Assembly: GCF_001583435.1 (NCBI RefSeq)
Contig: NZ_CP013251.1
Location: 4,849,215 to 4,913,214, forward strand
Direction of reading: 5' to 3'
DNA: 64,000 nucleotides
From: Endozoicomonas montiporae CL-33
GTDB taxonomy: Bacteria; Pseudomonadota; Gammaproteobacteria; Pseudomonadales; Endozoicomonadaceae
In this document: positions 9,902 to 19,141 of the stretch, piece by piece
How positions within the stretch are numbered: the stretch's first letter is position 1
Layout of the letters: each line of letters opens with the position of its first letter
Program-made: the position numbers and the translations under genes
Notes under the pieces: model-generated
What the model saw: only the letters and a program-made list of their open reading frames with translations
What the model was told of the DNA's origin: nothing
The model's database searches: none

Positions 9902-9928
9902 GTCTGAAAAGTCTGAAAAGTCTGAAAA
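9902..9928 (+). repeat. Three 9-bp tandem repeats upstream of thiE
   Basis: The unit GTCTGAAAA occurs three times without interruption. It lies ~130 bp upstream of the preferred thiE start. The open frame through it (S-E-K repeats) looks like a fortuitous N-terminal extension of thiE, not part of the enzyme. Confidence 0.7.
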
Positions 9929-10055
9929 CAGAAGGCCCGATCATCAAAAGTGTCCCGGGAGAAGATCCCTGCCGGTTTCTCCGGTGATTTATCTGCCAAT
10001 ACCGGCTGCCACACGGTATACTCCGGCTCCATTGAAGATGAGACAGGAGGCCACC

Positions 10056-10673
10056 ATGCTCAAAGGTCTGTACGGTGTCACCGACAGCCATCTGCTACCC
10101 GATGACAATAGTCTGCTGCACGCTGCCGGGCAGGCTTTGCACGGTGGTATGAAGGTGTTGCAATACCGGGATAAAAGCAACGACCAGCAGAAGCGTCTGC
10201 GTCAAGCGGGTGCCCTGAAAGTGCTCTGCCACCAGCATCAGGCCATTCTGATCATCAATGACGATGTCGAGCTGGCCGCTGCGGTTGAAGCCGACGGTGT
10301 TCACGTAGGCCAGAGTGATGCGTCCGTTGCCGAAGCCAGAACCCGTCTGGGCGATTACGCCATTATTGGTGTAAGCTGTGGAGGCTCTCTGGAGCTGGCA
10401 CAGCAGGCCGTTAGCGCGGGTGCGAACTACATCGCCTTTGGTAAATTCTTCGAATCCAAAACCAAACCGGATGCCAAAACCGCCGAACTGTCCGTCCTGT
10501 CACAGGCCAGACAGCGTTTTGATGTGCCCGTTGTAGCCATTGGCGGCATTACCATAGATAATGCTTTCCAAATAACAGAAGCAGGTGCGGACATGATCGC
10601 TGTTGTAAACAATCTGTTTGCAACACCCGATATTCAGCTCCGGGCCCGTGAACTGAGTGCGCTTTACCAATAA
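10056..10673 (+). CDS. thiE: Thiamine phosphate synthase
   Basis: ThiE joins HMP-pyrophosphate and the thiazole phosphate to make thiamine monophosphate in the cytoplasm. The frame gives 205 residues from the ATG at 10056, close to the family length (~210). It carries the family motifs [21 protein letters not shown] and G-G-I near the C-terminus. This start has a strong AGGAGG 5 bp before it. The frame is open back to 9879, but that part is repeat-containing and unlike ThiE. hemL follows 11 bp after the stop, suggesting one transcript. No TPP riboswitch pattern was seen upstream. Confidence 0.93.
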   Translation: MLKGLYGVTDSHLLPDDNSLLHAAGQALHGGMKVLQYRDKSNDQQKRLRQAGALKVLCHQHQAILIINDDVELAAAVEADGVHVGQSDASVAEARTRLGDYAIIGVSCGGSLELAQQAVSAGANYIAFGKFFESKTKPDAKTAELSVLSQARQRFDVPVVAIGGITIDNAFQITEAGADMIAVVNNLFATPDIQLRARELSALYQ

Positions 10674-10684
10674 GGAAAACATTC

Positions 10685-11986
10685 ATGGCTCGATCCGACA
10701 ACCGTTCCGGTGCTTTGTTCAGGGAAGCACAACAAGTGATTCCCGGTGGAGTAAACTCGCCTGTTCGTGCCTTTAAAGGTGTGGGTGGCAAACCGGTATT
10801 TTTCCAGAGTGCCCTGGGCGCTCATGTAAAGGACGTTGATGGAAACGAGCTGATTGATTACATCGGTTCCTGGGGGCCCATGATTCTTGGGCACAATCAC
10901 CCGGACGTGGTGGCTGCGGTCAGGGAGCAGGCGTTACAGGGGTTGAGCTTTGGCGCTCCGACAGCCATCGAAACCGAAGTGGCTCTAAAGGTTCGCCAGT
11001 TATTTCCTTCCATGGAACTGCTGCGCATGGTGAACTCCGGTACCGAAGCGACCATGAGTGCTATCCGGCTGGCTCGCGGTTTTACCGGACGGGATCGTAT
11101 CGTCAAATTTGAAGGCTGCTATCACGGTCACTCCGACTCCCTGCTGGTTAAAGCCGGTTCCGGCGCCCTCACCCTTGGTGTTCCCAGTTCTCCGGGCGTG
11201 CCTGAAGCACTGGCTGAAAACACCATCACCCTGACATTCAATGATCTGGACTCTGTGGAAGAAACCTTCGCAGAAATCGGGACAGACATTGCCTGCATCA
11301 TTGTTGAGCCAGTGGCTGGCAATATGAACTGCATTCCTCCGGTCCCCGGCTTTTTGCAGGGTTTACGCCGGATCTGCGATGAACACGGTGCACTGCTGAT
11401 TTTTGATGAGGTGATGACCGGTTTCCGGGTGGCTCTGGGCGGTGCTCAGGCGCATTACGATGTTAAACCGGATTTAACCACGCTCGGCAAGATCATCGGT
11501 GGCGGACTACCTGTCGGAGCCTTTGGTGGCCGTCGGGACGTTATGAAACATCTTGCCCCTCTCGGTCCGGTTTATCAGGCGGGTACGTTGTCGGGCAACC
11601 CTCTGGCAATGGCTGCAGGGCTGGCAACACTCAACAATATTGTCCAGCCGGGTTTTCATGACGAACTGACCGATAAAGCATCGCAATTGCTGAAAGGCAT
11701 CAGTCATCAGGCAGATCTTGCCGGTATTCCACTACGTACGTCTCAGGTCGGTGCCATGTTTGGCCTGTTCTTCACGGAACAGGAAAAAGTAGAACGATTT
11801 GATCATGTGATGACCTGTGACAGTGAGCTGTATGGACGCTTCTTCCATGCCATGCTGGACGAAGGCGTTTATCTGGCACCTTCAGCGTTTGAAGCCGGTT
11901 TCATTTCTGCCGCCCATGGTGATCAGGAAATAGAACAAACCATTGCTGCGGCTGGTCGGGCTTTTCACTCTTTATTAAATCCTTGA
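10685..11986 (+). CDS. hemL: Glutamate-1-semialdehyde 2,1-aminomutase
   Basis: A 433-residue PLP enzyme that converts glutamate-1-semialdehyde to 5-aminolevulinate in the C5 heme pathway. The PLP lysine is K269 in T-L-G-K-I-I-G-G-G. The D-E-V-M-T-G-F-R motif (~241-248) binds the cofactor ring, and N-S-G-T-E-A (117-122) binds its phosphate. Full length and start agree with the family. It follows thiE by 11 bp, an arrangement common in gammaproteobacteria. Confidence 0.97.
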   Translation: MARSDNRSGALFREAQQVIPGGVNSPVRAFKGVGGKPVFFQSALGAHVKDVDGNELIDYIGSWGPMILGHNHPDVVAAVREQALQGLSFGAPTAIETEVALKVRQLFPSMELLRMVNSGTEATMSAIRLARGFTGRDRIVKFEGCYHGHSDSLLVKAGSGALTLGVPSSPGVPEALAENTITLTFNDLDSVEETFAEIGTDIACIIVEPVAGNMNCIPPVPGFLQGLRRICDEHGALLIFDEVMTGFRVALGGAQAHYDVKPDLTTLGKIIGGGLPVGAFGGRRDVMKHLAPLGPVYQAGTLSGNPLAMAAGLATLNNIVQPGFHDELTDKASQLLKGISHQADLAGIPLRTSQVGAMFGLFFTEQEKVERFDHVMTCDSELYGRFFHAMLDEGVYLAPSAFEAGFISAAHGDQEIEQTIAAAGRAFHSLLNP

Positions 11987-12113
11987 ATTAATGTTTATCA
12001 ATGAGCGCACTGATGATTAATACCGATTCCGCTTTCTAAAGATGACTGCCTAAATATGACTGCGCAATTCCTATTTAGAAGGTGGAACCGGTACAACTCG
12101 CTCACGGCTGTTT

Positions 12114-12743
12114 ATGATTTCTCTTGCTGTCTCTGATGCGGTGCTGGCTTTTGCCAGCGCCTTTCCTGTTTTTCTTTTGTCGCAACAAAAGGATTTTGAC
12201 CCTGCACACAAGCTGCCTGCCAAAGCAGCCCTGTTTGGCTTTCTGCTCATGGCAATCGCTGCCGGACTGGGTGCTCTAAAGTACGGTTTCTCGGATGTCT
12301 GGGCCGGTCCCTACTGGATGTTCAACAACATTGCCACATTTATGTCCCCGCCATTGGTGACCATCGCAATGGTACAGATTCTGGCTTCAAAGTTCTGGAG
12401 TCCACCTGCCTGGGGAAGAACCATTCTGGCTATTTGCGTACTGTTTGAGGTGTCACGCTGGTACGGGCTTGAAACGCTTTACCGGGATCTGCAGCTGGCC
12501 GTGTGTATTGTTGCAGGTCTGGTGATGGTTACCCGGTCTTATATGAGTACCGGAACCAAGGCGCTGATCCTGGTGTCATTTGCCAGTTTTTTTGTTGGCG
12601 GCATGCTGATTGGTAATGAAGGAACCATTGCCGGATACCTTCGTCTGAACCTGTTCCGATACTTTATCGCCCTGGGCAACCTGATGCTGGGCACCGGACT
12701 GTACTTTCTACTGCGCCAGAAAAGGCAAGAACACCCCCTGTAG
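12114..12743 (+). CDS. Polytopic inner-membrane protein, uncharacterised
   Basis: A 209-residue hydrophobic protein with about six or seven predicted membrane segments (for example residues ~5-22, 38-57, 68-88, 100-115, 128-142, 148-165 and 178-200) and short loops. No catalytic or transport signature is visible, and I do not recognise the family. It sits alone between hemL and the kinase-like gene. The start at 12114 puts a hydrophobic segment at the very N-terminus, which is plausible; a better Shine-Dalgarno is not seen. Confidence 0.65.
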   Translation: MISLAVSDAVLAFASAFPVFLLSQQKDFDPAHKLPAKAALFGFLLMAIAAGLGALKYGFSDVWAGPYWMFNNIATFMSPPLVTIAMVQILASKFWSPPAWGRTILAICVLFEVSRWYGLETLYRDLQLAVCIVAGLVMVTRSYMSTGTKALILVSFASFFVGGMLIGNEGTIAGYLRLNLFRYFIALGNLMLGTGLYFLLRQKRQEHPL

Positions 12744-12794
12744 CTCACAACCTATACTTGATCTATCGATCAGGCCTTTTGCAGGGACGCAATT

Positions 12795-14807
12795 GTGAGC
12801 AACTCATCCATTGGAGCCTCCCGGAGTACTCCACCACCTCTCAACACCTCCAGTCAATCTGCCAGCCTCGACAAAGCCGAGGGAACTGCTTTTACCAGAA
12901 AGACCAGCAAACCCAAAGGCATCAAAAAAATGCTGGTCAACCTCGGAAGCAAGCTCACAACCAGTAGCAAGCATAAAAGCTTATCGAAATATAAAATCAG
13001 CCACAGCCAACCCAAACCGCAGGTCAACCTCACCCGAATTCACGCACAACCGGGACTGGAAATCTGGACTGACAATCCAAAGTCCATCACCGTCAAACCC
13101 TATCAGGGCCCACCCATTAATCTTAAAAATCTGGGTAAAATGGGCAACGTCATCGTTTTGCCACCCGGCAACTGGCAAATCAACCCTAACGGCAAGGTGA
13201 CCCAGTTTGCTTTCCCCTTTCCCAGTCCGCTAGGGCAAAATCCCCCGGGCCAGATCGTTCAGCATTTTACCGGCCATCCTCAAGCTGCAGCACAACCCAA
13301 ACCTGCTGCGCCCGTTGCATCGGCTTACAAAAATCACGGATTGAGAACGCTGATCAACCAGTCCAGAGTCTCTGAACGCTTCCATGACGTTCAGGGCACT
13401 TCAGACAAGCTGAAGCAAAAAGCAGCCAGTGTTATAGATGCCTTCCAGAAAGGTACCAGCCGTCATTCTCAGGCTAATGCCAACCTGAAATCACAGCATC
13501 TGGTGCAAATTGCCTCGGTGCTGGATCAGCACAAAAGCGAGCAGGCCAAATTCATGCCCACAACCACAGCAGAGATCAAGGCTCAGGCTAAAAGCCAGAT
13601 CGACTCTCTGGAACAGGGTATGCAGGCGATTGCTGAAATTACCCATTCTGGCCGGGCACATTATTCAAAAGACAATTTTAAAGCACTGCAAACCCTGAGC
13701 AGGGAAATGGACGCAGAGAGAGCCCTTCTGGTGCAGGTTATGGATGATCCGAAATCGTTTGAGCTGGGCAGTAAACTCAGCTGGGGAGAAGCAACAGAAC
13801 TGAAACGGCTGGGTTATGCATCCAACCCTGATCTGGCAGACGAATTCACCACACTGACGGATGCCGACCTGGTAAAGCCGGACGAGCATTTTGGTGCAGG
13901 TAAAAAACACAGTGTTCAGAAGCTGACCTTTGCCGGAGAAACGGTGAATGACCCTCCAAGGGAATATCTCTTCAAAGCTGAAGACGCCAGGGACACCAGC
14001 AGGTATGAACGCGTAGTTGGCAAGGATAAGTATCTCGACAAATCCCGTCCCCGTTTTGCCGCTCGAAACCTTGCCGCCCGGAAGCTGCAAAACACCCTTG
14101 ACCTGAAGCTGTTACCGGACATGAAACTGACCACTCATAACGGAAAAATGGGTTTGCTGATGACAGAAGCCAGAGGTGTGCAGCCGTTTAATCACGATAC
14201 AGGCAAACCCGAAGACATTGCCTATGACTCTCTGGAAAAGCCCCGGGTCTCAGCCAATATCCAGAAAAATCTTACCGATGCCCAGTGGCTGGACTGCCTG
14301 ACAGGACAGCAGGATCGTCACAGCACCAACCTCTTTATTGACCCGGACAATGGCGATGTAACCCTGATTGACAATGATCAGGCTTTTTATCCGGGTCTTC
14401 GGGAAGTCAACGATCCCGAGCCTGACCATAAAGTTGGCAACTGGCCACCGCCGTGGCCGGGTAAGCCTGAACTGATCAGCCGGGAAACCTTTGAGAAAAT
14501 CACAACAATGGACGAAGACAGCCTCCGGCGTGATCTTGAACCGCTTCTGGATAAAAAGGAAATTGATTCCACCCTCTTCCGTTTAAATGATTTAAAACAG
14601 CATGCCAAAAAACTGGCCGATGAAGGTAAAGTGGTAGAAGACTGGTTAACCTGGAGAAGCCCGGAAACAGAAGGTGGTAAAGGTGGCCTGCGTGTTGCCG
14701 ATTTCCTGCGCTCAACAGGAAAACCACAGTCGTATTTTAATGCATTGTCCGAACAGGCTGAACAGCTTCATACCCGGCCTGATCCACAACACACCCGTTC
14801 TCTATAG
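12795..14807 (+). CDS. 670-aa protein with PI3/PI4-kinase-like catalytic motif, candidate secreted effector
   Basis: The first ~175 residues are Ser/Thr/Pro/Gln-rich and probably disordered, with no Sec signal, as in type III/IV secreted effectors. A helical middle follows (~180-320). The C-terminal half looks like a kinase of the PI3/PI4-kinase or HipA-like fold: a lysine in Y-L-F-K (K394), then G-Q-Q-D-R-H-S-T-N (D507, N512) and L-I-D-N-D-Q-A-F (D526, D528). This recalls the D-R-x-x-x-N catalytic loop and I-D-N-G-L-A-F of type II PI4-kinases. Catalytic residues appear intact, so lipid or protein kinase activity is plausible but unproven. The stop is 9 bp before a small gene, suggesting co-transcription. 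No secretion apparatus is in the window. Confidence 0.65.
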   Translation: MSNSSIGASRSTPPPLNTSSQSASLDKAEGTAFTRKTSKPKGIKKMLVNLGSKLTTSSKHKSLSKYKISHSQPKPQVNLTRIHAQPGLEIWTDNPKSITVKPYQGPPINLKNLGKMGNVIVLPPGNWQINPNGKVTQFAFPFPSPLGQNPPGQIVQHFTGHPQAAAQPKPAAPVASAYKNHGLRTLINQSRVSERFHDVQGTSDKLKQKAASVIDAFQKGTSRHSQANANLKSQHLVQIASVLDQHKSEQAKFMPTTTAEIKAQAKSQIDSLEQGMQAIAEITHSGRAHYSKDNFKALQTLSREMDAERALLVQVMDDPKSFELGSKLSWGEATELKRLGYASNPDLADEFTTLTDADLVKPDEHFGAGKKHSVQKLTFAGETVNDPPREYLFKAEDARDTSRYERVVGKDKYLDKSRPRFAARNLAARKLQNTLDLKLLPDMKLTTHNGKMGLLMTEARGVQPFNHDTGKPEDIAYDSLEKPRVSANIQKNLTDAQWLDCLTGQQDRHSTNLFIDPDNGDVTLIDNDQAFYPGLREVNDPEPDHKVGNWPPPWPGKPELISRETFEKITTMDEDSLRRDLEPLLDKKEIDSTLFRLNDLKQHAKKLADEGKVVEDWLTWRSPETEGGKGGLRVADFLRSTGKPQSYFNALSEQAEQLHTRPDPQHTRSL

Positions 14808-14816
14808 GTAGGCGCT

Positions 14817-15377
14817 ATGAACACTAATAATAAAGCATCATTAAATCAGGCCAGAGATATTATGCTTGCCGCAGGGCTGCCGATGCCGCCAGTGCCAAGG
14901 GAACTGTCTGATCAACTACTGTGCCCGAAAGATACCGAGTATTTTACAACCCGAAGCAATACGCCAAACCCATGGAATCTCATCTGGTTCATTGAAGAAA
15001 TTGAACAGAAAACACCTGAGCATTACCTCATCTTCGGTGTTGACGGGCACGGCGTTGAATCTGCTGCCGCACACTACTATCTGGTTGAACAGGACATTGC
15101 CGTCTTCCACCAGAGCAATTTGCCAACGCCTTCCCGGCCCCGACTGGAAGCAGACCTGACTGATCAGTATGAATTGATGGCCACCATGGCAGTAGCAGCG
15201 TCAGACGCAAAAGAAAAAGGCAAGCTGCCAGAAGGCAGTCGTATTATTCTGGTACGCCCTGTTAACATGCCTTCATCCTGGGGCATTCAGCCAGCGCCCG
15301 GCCAGCCTGTAAAGTGGCAGAAAACCAGCGATGCACTGCTGGATGTTTCCGACTGGCTACAGGCGTCGCTGACCTAA
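14817..15377 (+). CDS. Small protein paired with the kinase-like gene, unknown function
   Basis: A 186-residue soluble, slightly acidic protein with no signal peptide. It starts 9 bp after the kinase-like gene and has a TAGGTAGG-like element just before its ATG, so the two are likely one operon. A central segment (Y-L-I-F-G-V-D-G-H-G-V-E) is followed by H-Y-Y-L-V-E-Q-D-I-A-V-F, a beta-rich core reminiscent of small immunity or chaperone-like proteins. No family was recognised. From position it could be a chaperone, a modulator or an antidote of the kinase-like protein, but this is inference only. Confidence 0.6.
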   Translation: MNTNNKASLNQARDIMLAAGLPMPPVPRELSDQLLCPKDTEYFTTRSNTPNPWNLIWFIEEIEQKTPEHYLIFGVDGHGVESAAAHYYLVEQDIAVFHQSNLPTPSRPRLEADLTDQYELMATMAVAASDAKEKGKLPEGSRIILVRPVNMPSSWGIQPAPGQPVKWQKTSDALLDVSDWLQASLT

Positions 15378-15383
15378 TAATAA

Positions 15384-15704
15384 TCAGATTGAATTCAGTG
15401 GTGGCATAGGAAAGGAACGTACATTGCCGCCTTTGGCTTCCGTCACCTTGGCCTTACCTTCTTTTTCCACTTCATCAATCCGGATAATAGACGTCAGTGG
15501 AATGTAGCTGCGCTTCACACCTTCAAAGGTGTTTTTCAGTTTTTCTTCACTGGGATCAACCAACAGCTGACTGCGTTCACCAAAGGCAAACTCTTCCACC
15601 TCAATAAAGCCCCAGAGTTCGCTCTGAAAAATCTGGCGGGCGTAAACCTCAAAGACTTCGCCTTCGTTTTGAAAAATAACTCGAAAGACCTGTGTTTTCG
15701 ACAT
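15384..15704 (-). CDS. DUF1820 family protein
   Basis: A 106-residue protein with the DUF1820 pattern: an N-terminal V-F-R-V-I-F-Q-N-E-G-E-V-F-E-V-Y-A-R segment, then G-F-I-E-V-E-E-F and a L-V-D-P-S-E-E-K-L motif. The family is widespread in gammaproteobacteria, small and cytoplasmic, and of unknown role. It is convergent with the preceding gene, 6 bp apart. The length matches the family. Confidence 0.85.
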   Translation of the reverse strand: MSKTQVFRVIFQNEGEVFEVYARQIFQSELWGFIEVEEFAFGERSQLLVDPSEEKLKNTFEGVKRSYIPLTSIIRIDEVEKEGKAKVTEAKGGNVRSFPMPPLNSI

Positions 15705-15979
15705 TGATGATTAAAACCTTCTTGATAGCGGCTACCCGCGTGCTCTAAGAGTAACAAGGACAGCCTTAAAATGCCGCAAAGCATACCACACTCAAGGTCC
15801 GGTTTGATCTGTGGAAAACAGCACCCTGATACAGTTCTGATACATCTTGGTAGTTACCCGACAAACTATACCCTCGCCCGATATTTATACTGATTACAGG
15901 AATAATACCCGGGACTTATACCAAGCATGGGTGACACGTTTTTTAAAATGCCTTTATTTTTGCACTGCGGACTTACCCC

Positions 15980-17110
15980 ATGAAATTATTGAAAAACAGT
16001 CTCATCCTACTAGCAAGCCTTTCATTCATACCCGGTGCATTTGCCAGTGGCGGCAGTGGTCAGGGAGGGAATCAGGGCAGCAATGCAGGAAGCAATGCCC
16101 GAAGCGTTGTAGTTGATGTGCAAACGGTTCAGGCACACACCTGGCAGGAACAACTGACGGCTTTGGGGAATGTCTATGCCCGAAACCAGATCACCCTGAC
16201 CAGCAAAGTGGCTGGTTCCATTAATAAAATTAATTTCACCGACAGTCAGACCGTTGGCGCGGGCTACCCGTTGATTGAAATCGACAGCCGCTTTGAACAG
16301 GCCAAGCTTCAGGAGGCGAAAGCCAAGCTGCTGGATGACGAACGTCGTCTGAATGAAATGCAGCTACTGGAAGCCAAAAAAGCCATTTCCCAGTCAGAAC
16401 TTCAGGCTCAGGAAGCTCTGGTTGAACAATCCAGAGCCGCTGTTGATGCCGCTGCCACTACCTTGTCGTTTTACACCCTGAAAGCGCCATTCGACGGTGT
16501 TCTGGGTTTAAGTGACCTCAGTCCCGGGCAATATGTCAGAACCGGTGATGCACTGGTAACTCTGACCGATCTGGAACACCTGTATGTTGACCTGAATTTT
16601 CCGGATAAATACCTCAGCCAGATCAACACCGGCATGACCGTAGACCTGCAGTTTGATGCCTGGCCGAACCTGCACTTTACCGCCACCATCAGTAGTCTTG
16701 ATCCGGTGGTCAGCATGGAAAGCCGCAACTTCAAAGTTCGTTCCGAACTGAACAATGCTGAAGGTCTGCTTCGCCCCGGTCTGCTGACGCAGGCCACTCT
16801 GTCATTAACACCGGAAAGTGTGATTACCATTCCGACCAGCAGCATCTTTTACCGTGGGCCGCAGGCATTCGTTTACCGGGTCATCGACAACAAAGCGGTA
16901 GAACAAGCCGTCAACACTTTGCAGATCGTCGGAGAAAAAACCTACATCCGCTCCGGGCTGACTGTCGGTGATGAAATCATTACCGCTGGCATCAGCAAAG
17001 TCAGTAACGGCATCATCGTGACCCCCTCTTCAGCCATGAACAACCACAATCGCCAACTGGCACAACAAAGTGTTGAATCCGTCGAGAACAATGAGGTTCT
17101 GACTCAATGA
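15980..17110 (+). CDS. RND efflux periplasmic adaptor subunit
   Basis: A 376-residue membrane fusion protein. It has a signal peptide (residues ~1-22, ending G-A-F-A-S), a Gly/Asn-rich linker, then the lipoyl/hairpin core and beta-barrel: K-V-A-G-S-I-N-K-I-N-F, A-P-F-D-G-V-L-G and a C-terminal G-D-E-I-I-T-A-G-I. It bridges the inner-membrane RND pump to a TolC-like outer-membrane channel in the periplasm. Its stop overlaps the permease start (ATGA), so the two are translationally coupled. With the permease broken by an IS, this gene is probably without its partner. No outer-membrane factor gene is present nearby. Confidence 0.92.
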   Translation: MKLLKNSLILLASLSFIPGAFASGGSGQGGNQGSNAGSNARSVVVDVQTVQAHTWQEQLTALGNVYARNQITLTSKVAGSINKINFTDSQTVGAGYPLIEIDSRFEQAKLQEAKAKLLDDERRLNEMQLLEAKKAISQSELQAQEALVEQSRAAVDAAATTLSFYTLKAPFDGVLGLSDLSPGQYVRTGDALVTLTDLEHLYVDLNFPDKYLSQINTGMTVDLQFDAWPNLHFTATISSLDPVVSMESRNFKVRSELNNAEGLLRPGLLTQATLSLTPESVITIPTSSIFYRGPQAFVYRVIDNKAVEQAVNTLQIVGEKTYIRSGLTVGDEIITAGISKVSNGIIVTPSSAMNNHNRQLAQQSVESVENNEVLTQ

Positions 17111-17527
17111 TTTTATCGGACCTTGCCATTAAGCGACCTGTTGTCGCCTGTGTAATCAACCTGCTGCTAATTGTTTTCGGCATACTGGCCTTTAATAGCC
17201 TGCCTCTGCGTGAGTACCCGGACGTTTCCGCCCCCGTTGTCTCTGTCGCCGCCAACTACGACGGGGCTTCGGCAGACATCATGGAGTCAAGGGTTGCCAA
17301 AGTGATCGAAGATCAGCTGTCCGGTATCCGGGGCGTCCGGTCGATTGACTCCATGAGTTCCGATGGCCGCACCCGAATCAACATTGAATTTGAAAACAAT
17401 CGGGATATTGAAGCTGCAGCCAATGACGTTCGTGATGCCGTCTCCCGAGCAAAACGACGACTGCCTGACAATATGGACGACCCGACGGTGTCCAAGAGTG
17501 ATTCCGATGGTGATGGTGTTATCAGTT

Positions 17528-19141
17528 GGGTGAAAGTCTCATACTGACCATTTTTTCTGGGCTTGCCGTCCGTGGTTTATACAGCAGCTACAAATTTTCT
17601 CTGGACTTACATAGGAACGGCCAAACACCGCTATGATGGTTACTGTAAAAGATACCGCAACAGTGAAAGGCCGCCCCGATGCAAGTATGTCAGCCACTAG
17701 CTGAAGCCGCCAATTTTTCTTGTCATGCTATCCAACAGCTTGAGCAAAAACTGGCCGTTCTTCGTCAGGAACACAGCCCAATCAAGCACTTTGAAGACTA
17801 TGAAGGTGAGATCCATAAACTCTTTATCGAAGCAGAGCAAAGCGTTCTGGCAGAAGACCTGACCGGGCTTGATATTGACGTTCCTGCGATTGAGGTAAGC
17901 GGTGTCTGTTACCATCGGGTGTTGCGATCTTCAGAAACTTATCAATCCGCTGTCGGCCCTGTCCGGGTTTTGCGTACGCTCTATCGTAACGGTAAGGATC
18001 ACTCTATCATCCCTTTGGAGCTACAGGCAGGTATTGTAGAGGGGTATTGGACACCAAAAGCAGCTAAACAAGCTGTCTGGATGGTTGCGCAAATGCCTCC
18101 CGGAGAGGCTAAAAGCCTACTTGATCTGATAGGGAACATGACGCCCTCGGAAAGCTCTCTGGCCAGACTACCCAAAAAGTTCAATGCGCAGTGGGAACCC
18201 AATAGGGAAGCCTTTGAAGACTTTCTCTGGGAAAGCGTCAAGGTTCCTGAAGAAGCTGTGACTGCGGCCGCTTCTCTTGATGGCGTCATGTTGCCGATGA
18301 AAGATGGTAAACGTCAGGAAAAGCGGGAACAGAATAGAGTCGATGGCAAGCGAACCCGTGGCCCTGCTGGCTGTCAGGAGGCCAGTTGTGGAACATTGTC
18401 GTTTTACGATGCACAGGGTGAACGCCTCTCAACGGTCAGGATGAGTCGAATGCCTGAAAGCAAGAAAGTGACTTTGAAACAATCACTCTCCGCACTCCTG
18501 AGCGAAGCTCTTCGACAGAGGCCAGATCTGACGCTTGTTAAAGTCGCTGATGGGGCAAAAGACAACTGGACCTACCTTGCCAATGAACTCCCTGAAGGTC
18601 ACGAGGTTGTAGACTTCTATCATGCCGCAGAGCACCTGAAGAAAGCGTTTGACCTGTCCTATGGTGAAAACAGCAACAAATCCAGAGAAAAGTTCATCAC
18701 CTATCGCCACATCCTCAAAGAGGAGCCCGAAGGTGTTGAAAAAGTCATCAAAGCTCTGGCTTACCAGCATAAACGACACCCTCGTCGATCGAAGTTGAAA
18801 ACAGAGCTGGAGTACTTCAGAAGTAATCGAACCCGCATGAACTATGCTGAACACTTGTCGCACAACTTGCCAATAGGCTCAGGGGTTATTGAGGCTACTT
18901 GTAAAACCTTGGTAACGCAGCGAATGAAGTGTTCTGGAATGAGGTGGCGGCATCCCGGAGGCCAAGGTATTTTGACAGCAAGGTCATTAATTCAGAGTGG
19001 CATGTTCGACAATGGCTGGAAGTTACTGGCGGTGACCTACTGCGCCAAGGTCACGGAAGTGGGTATGGACAATGTCATCCCATTCCCCATGCAGAAAGGT
19101 GACTTGGAATTATAGTACCAGTCAATATGAGACTTTCACCC
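17528..19141 (+). mobile_element. ISKra4-family insertion sequence, 1614 bp, complete
   Basis: The element is bounded by 21-bp inverted repeats with one mismatch (17528-17548 and 19121-19141, beginning GGGTGAAAGTCTCATA). It is flanked by an 8-bp direct repeat TATCAGTT (17520-17527 and 19142-19149). The GGG ends, 8-bp duplication and single transposase gene fit the ISKra4 family. The perfect duplication and intact transposase indicate a recent, possibly still mobile insertion. Confidence 0.93.
17679..19115 (+). CDS. ISKra4-family transposase
   Basis: A 478-residue DDE transposase. The catalytic core is visible as S-L-D-G-V-M-L-P, then V-A-D-G-A-K-D-N-W with the following V-D-F-Y-H-A-A-E-H-L, and the conserved G-S-G-V-I-E-A glutamate block before M-K-C-S-G-M-R-W. 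The length is typical and no disruption is seen. It fills most of the IS, leaving ~150 bp of left leader and 26 bp at the right end. Confidence 0.93.
   Translation: MQVCQPLAEAANFSCHAIQQLEQKLAVLRQEHSPIKHFEDYEGEIHKLFIEAEQSVLAEDLTGLDIDVPAIEVSGVCYHRVLRSSETYQSAVGPVRVLRTLYRNGKDHSIIPLELQAGIVEGYWTPKAAKQAVWMVAQMPPGEAKSLLDLIGNMTPSESSLARLPKKFNAQWEPNREAFEDFLWESVKVPEEAVTAAASLDGVMLPMKDGKRQEKREQNRVDGKRTRGPAGCQEASCGTLSFYDAQGERLSTVRMSRMPESKKVTLKQSLSALLSEALRQRPDLTLVKVADGAKDNWTYLANELPEGHEVVDFYHAAEHLKKAFDLSYGENSNKSREKFITYRHILKEEPEGVEKVIKALAYQHKRHPRRSKLKTELEYFRSNRTRMNYAEHLSHNLPIGSGVIEATCKTLVTQRMKCSGMRWRHPGGQGILTARSLIQSGMFDNGWKLLAVTYCAKVTEVGMDNVIPFPMQKGDLEL

Noticed and set aside
9930..10050. Possible TPP riboswitch before thiE
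   Set aside because: The conserved CTGAGA and the second conserved TPP-aptamer block were not found.
9879..10055. N-terminal extension of thiE
   Set aside because: It contains 9-bp repeats and no ThiE similarity; the AGGAGG-preceded ATG at 10056 fits the family length.
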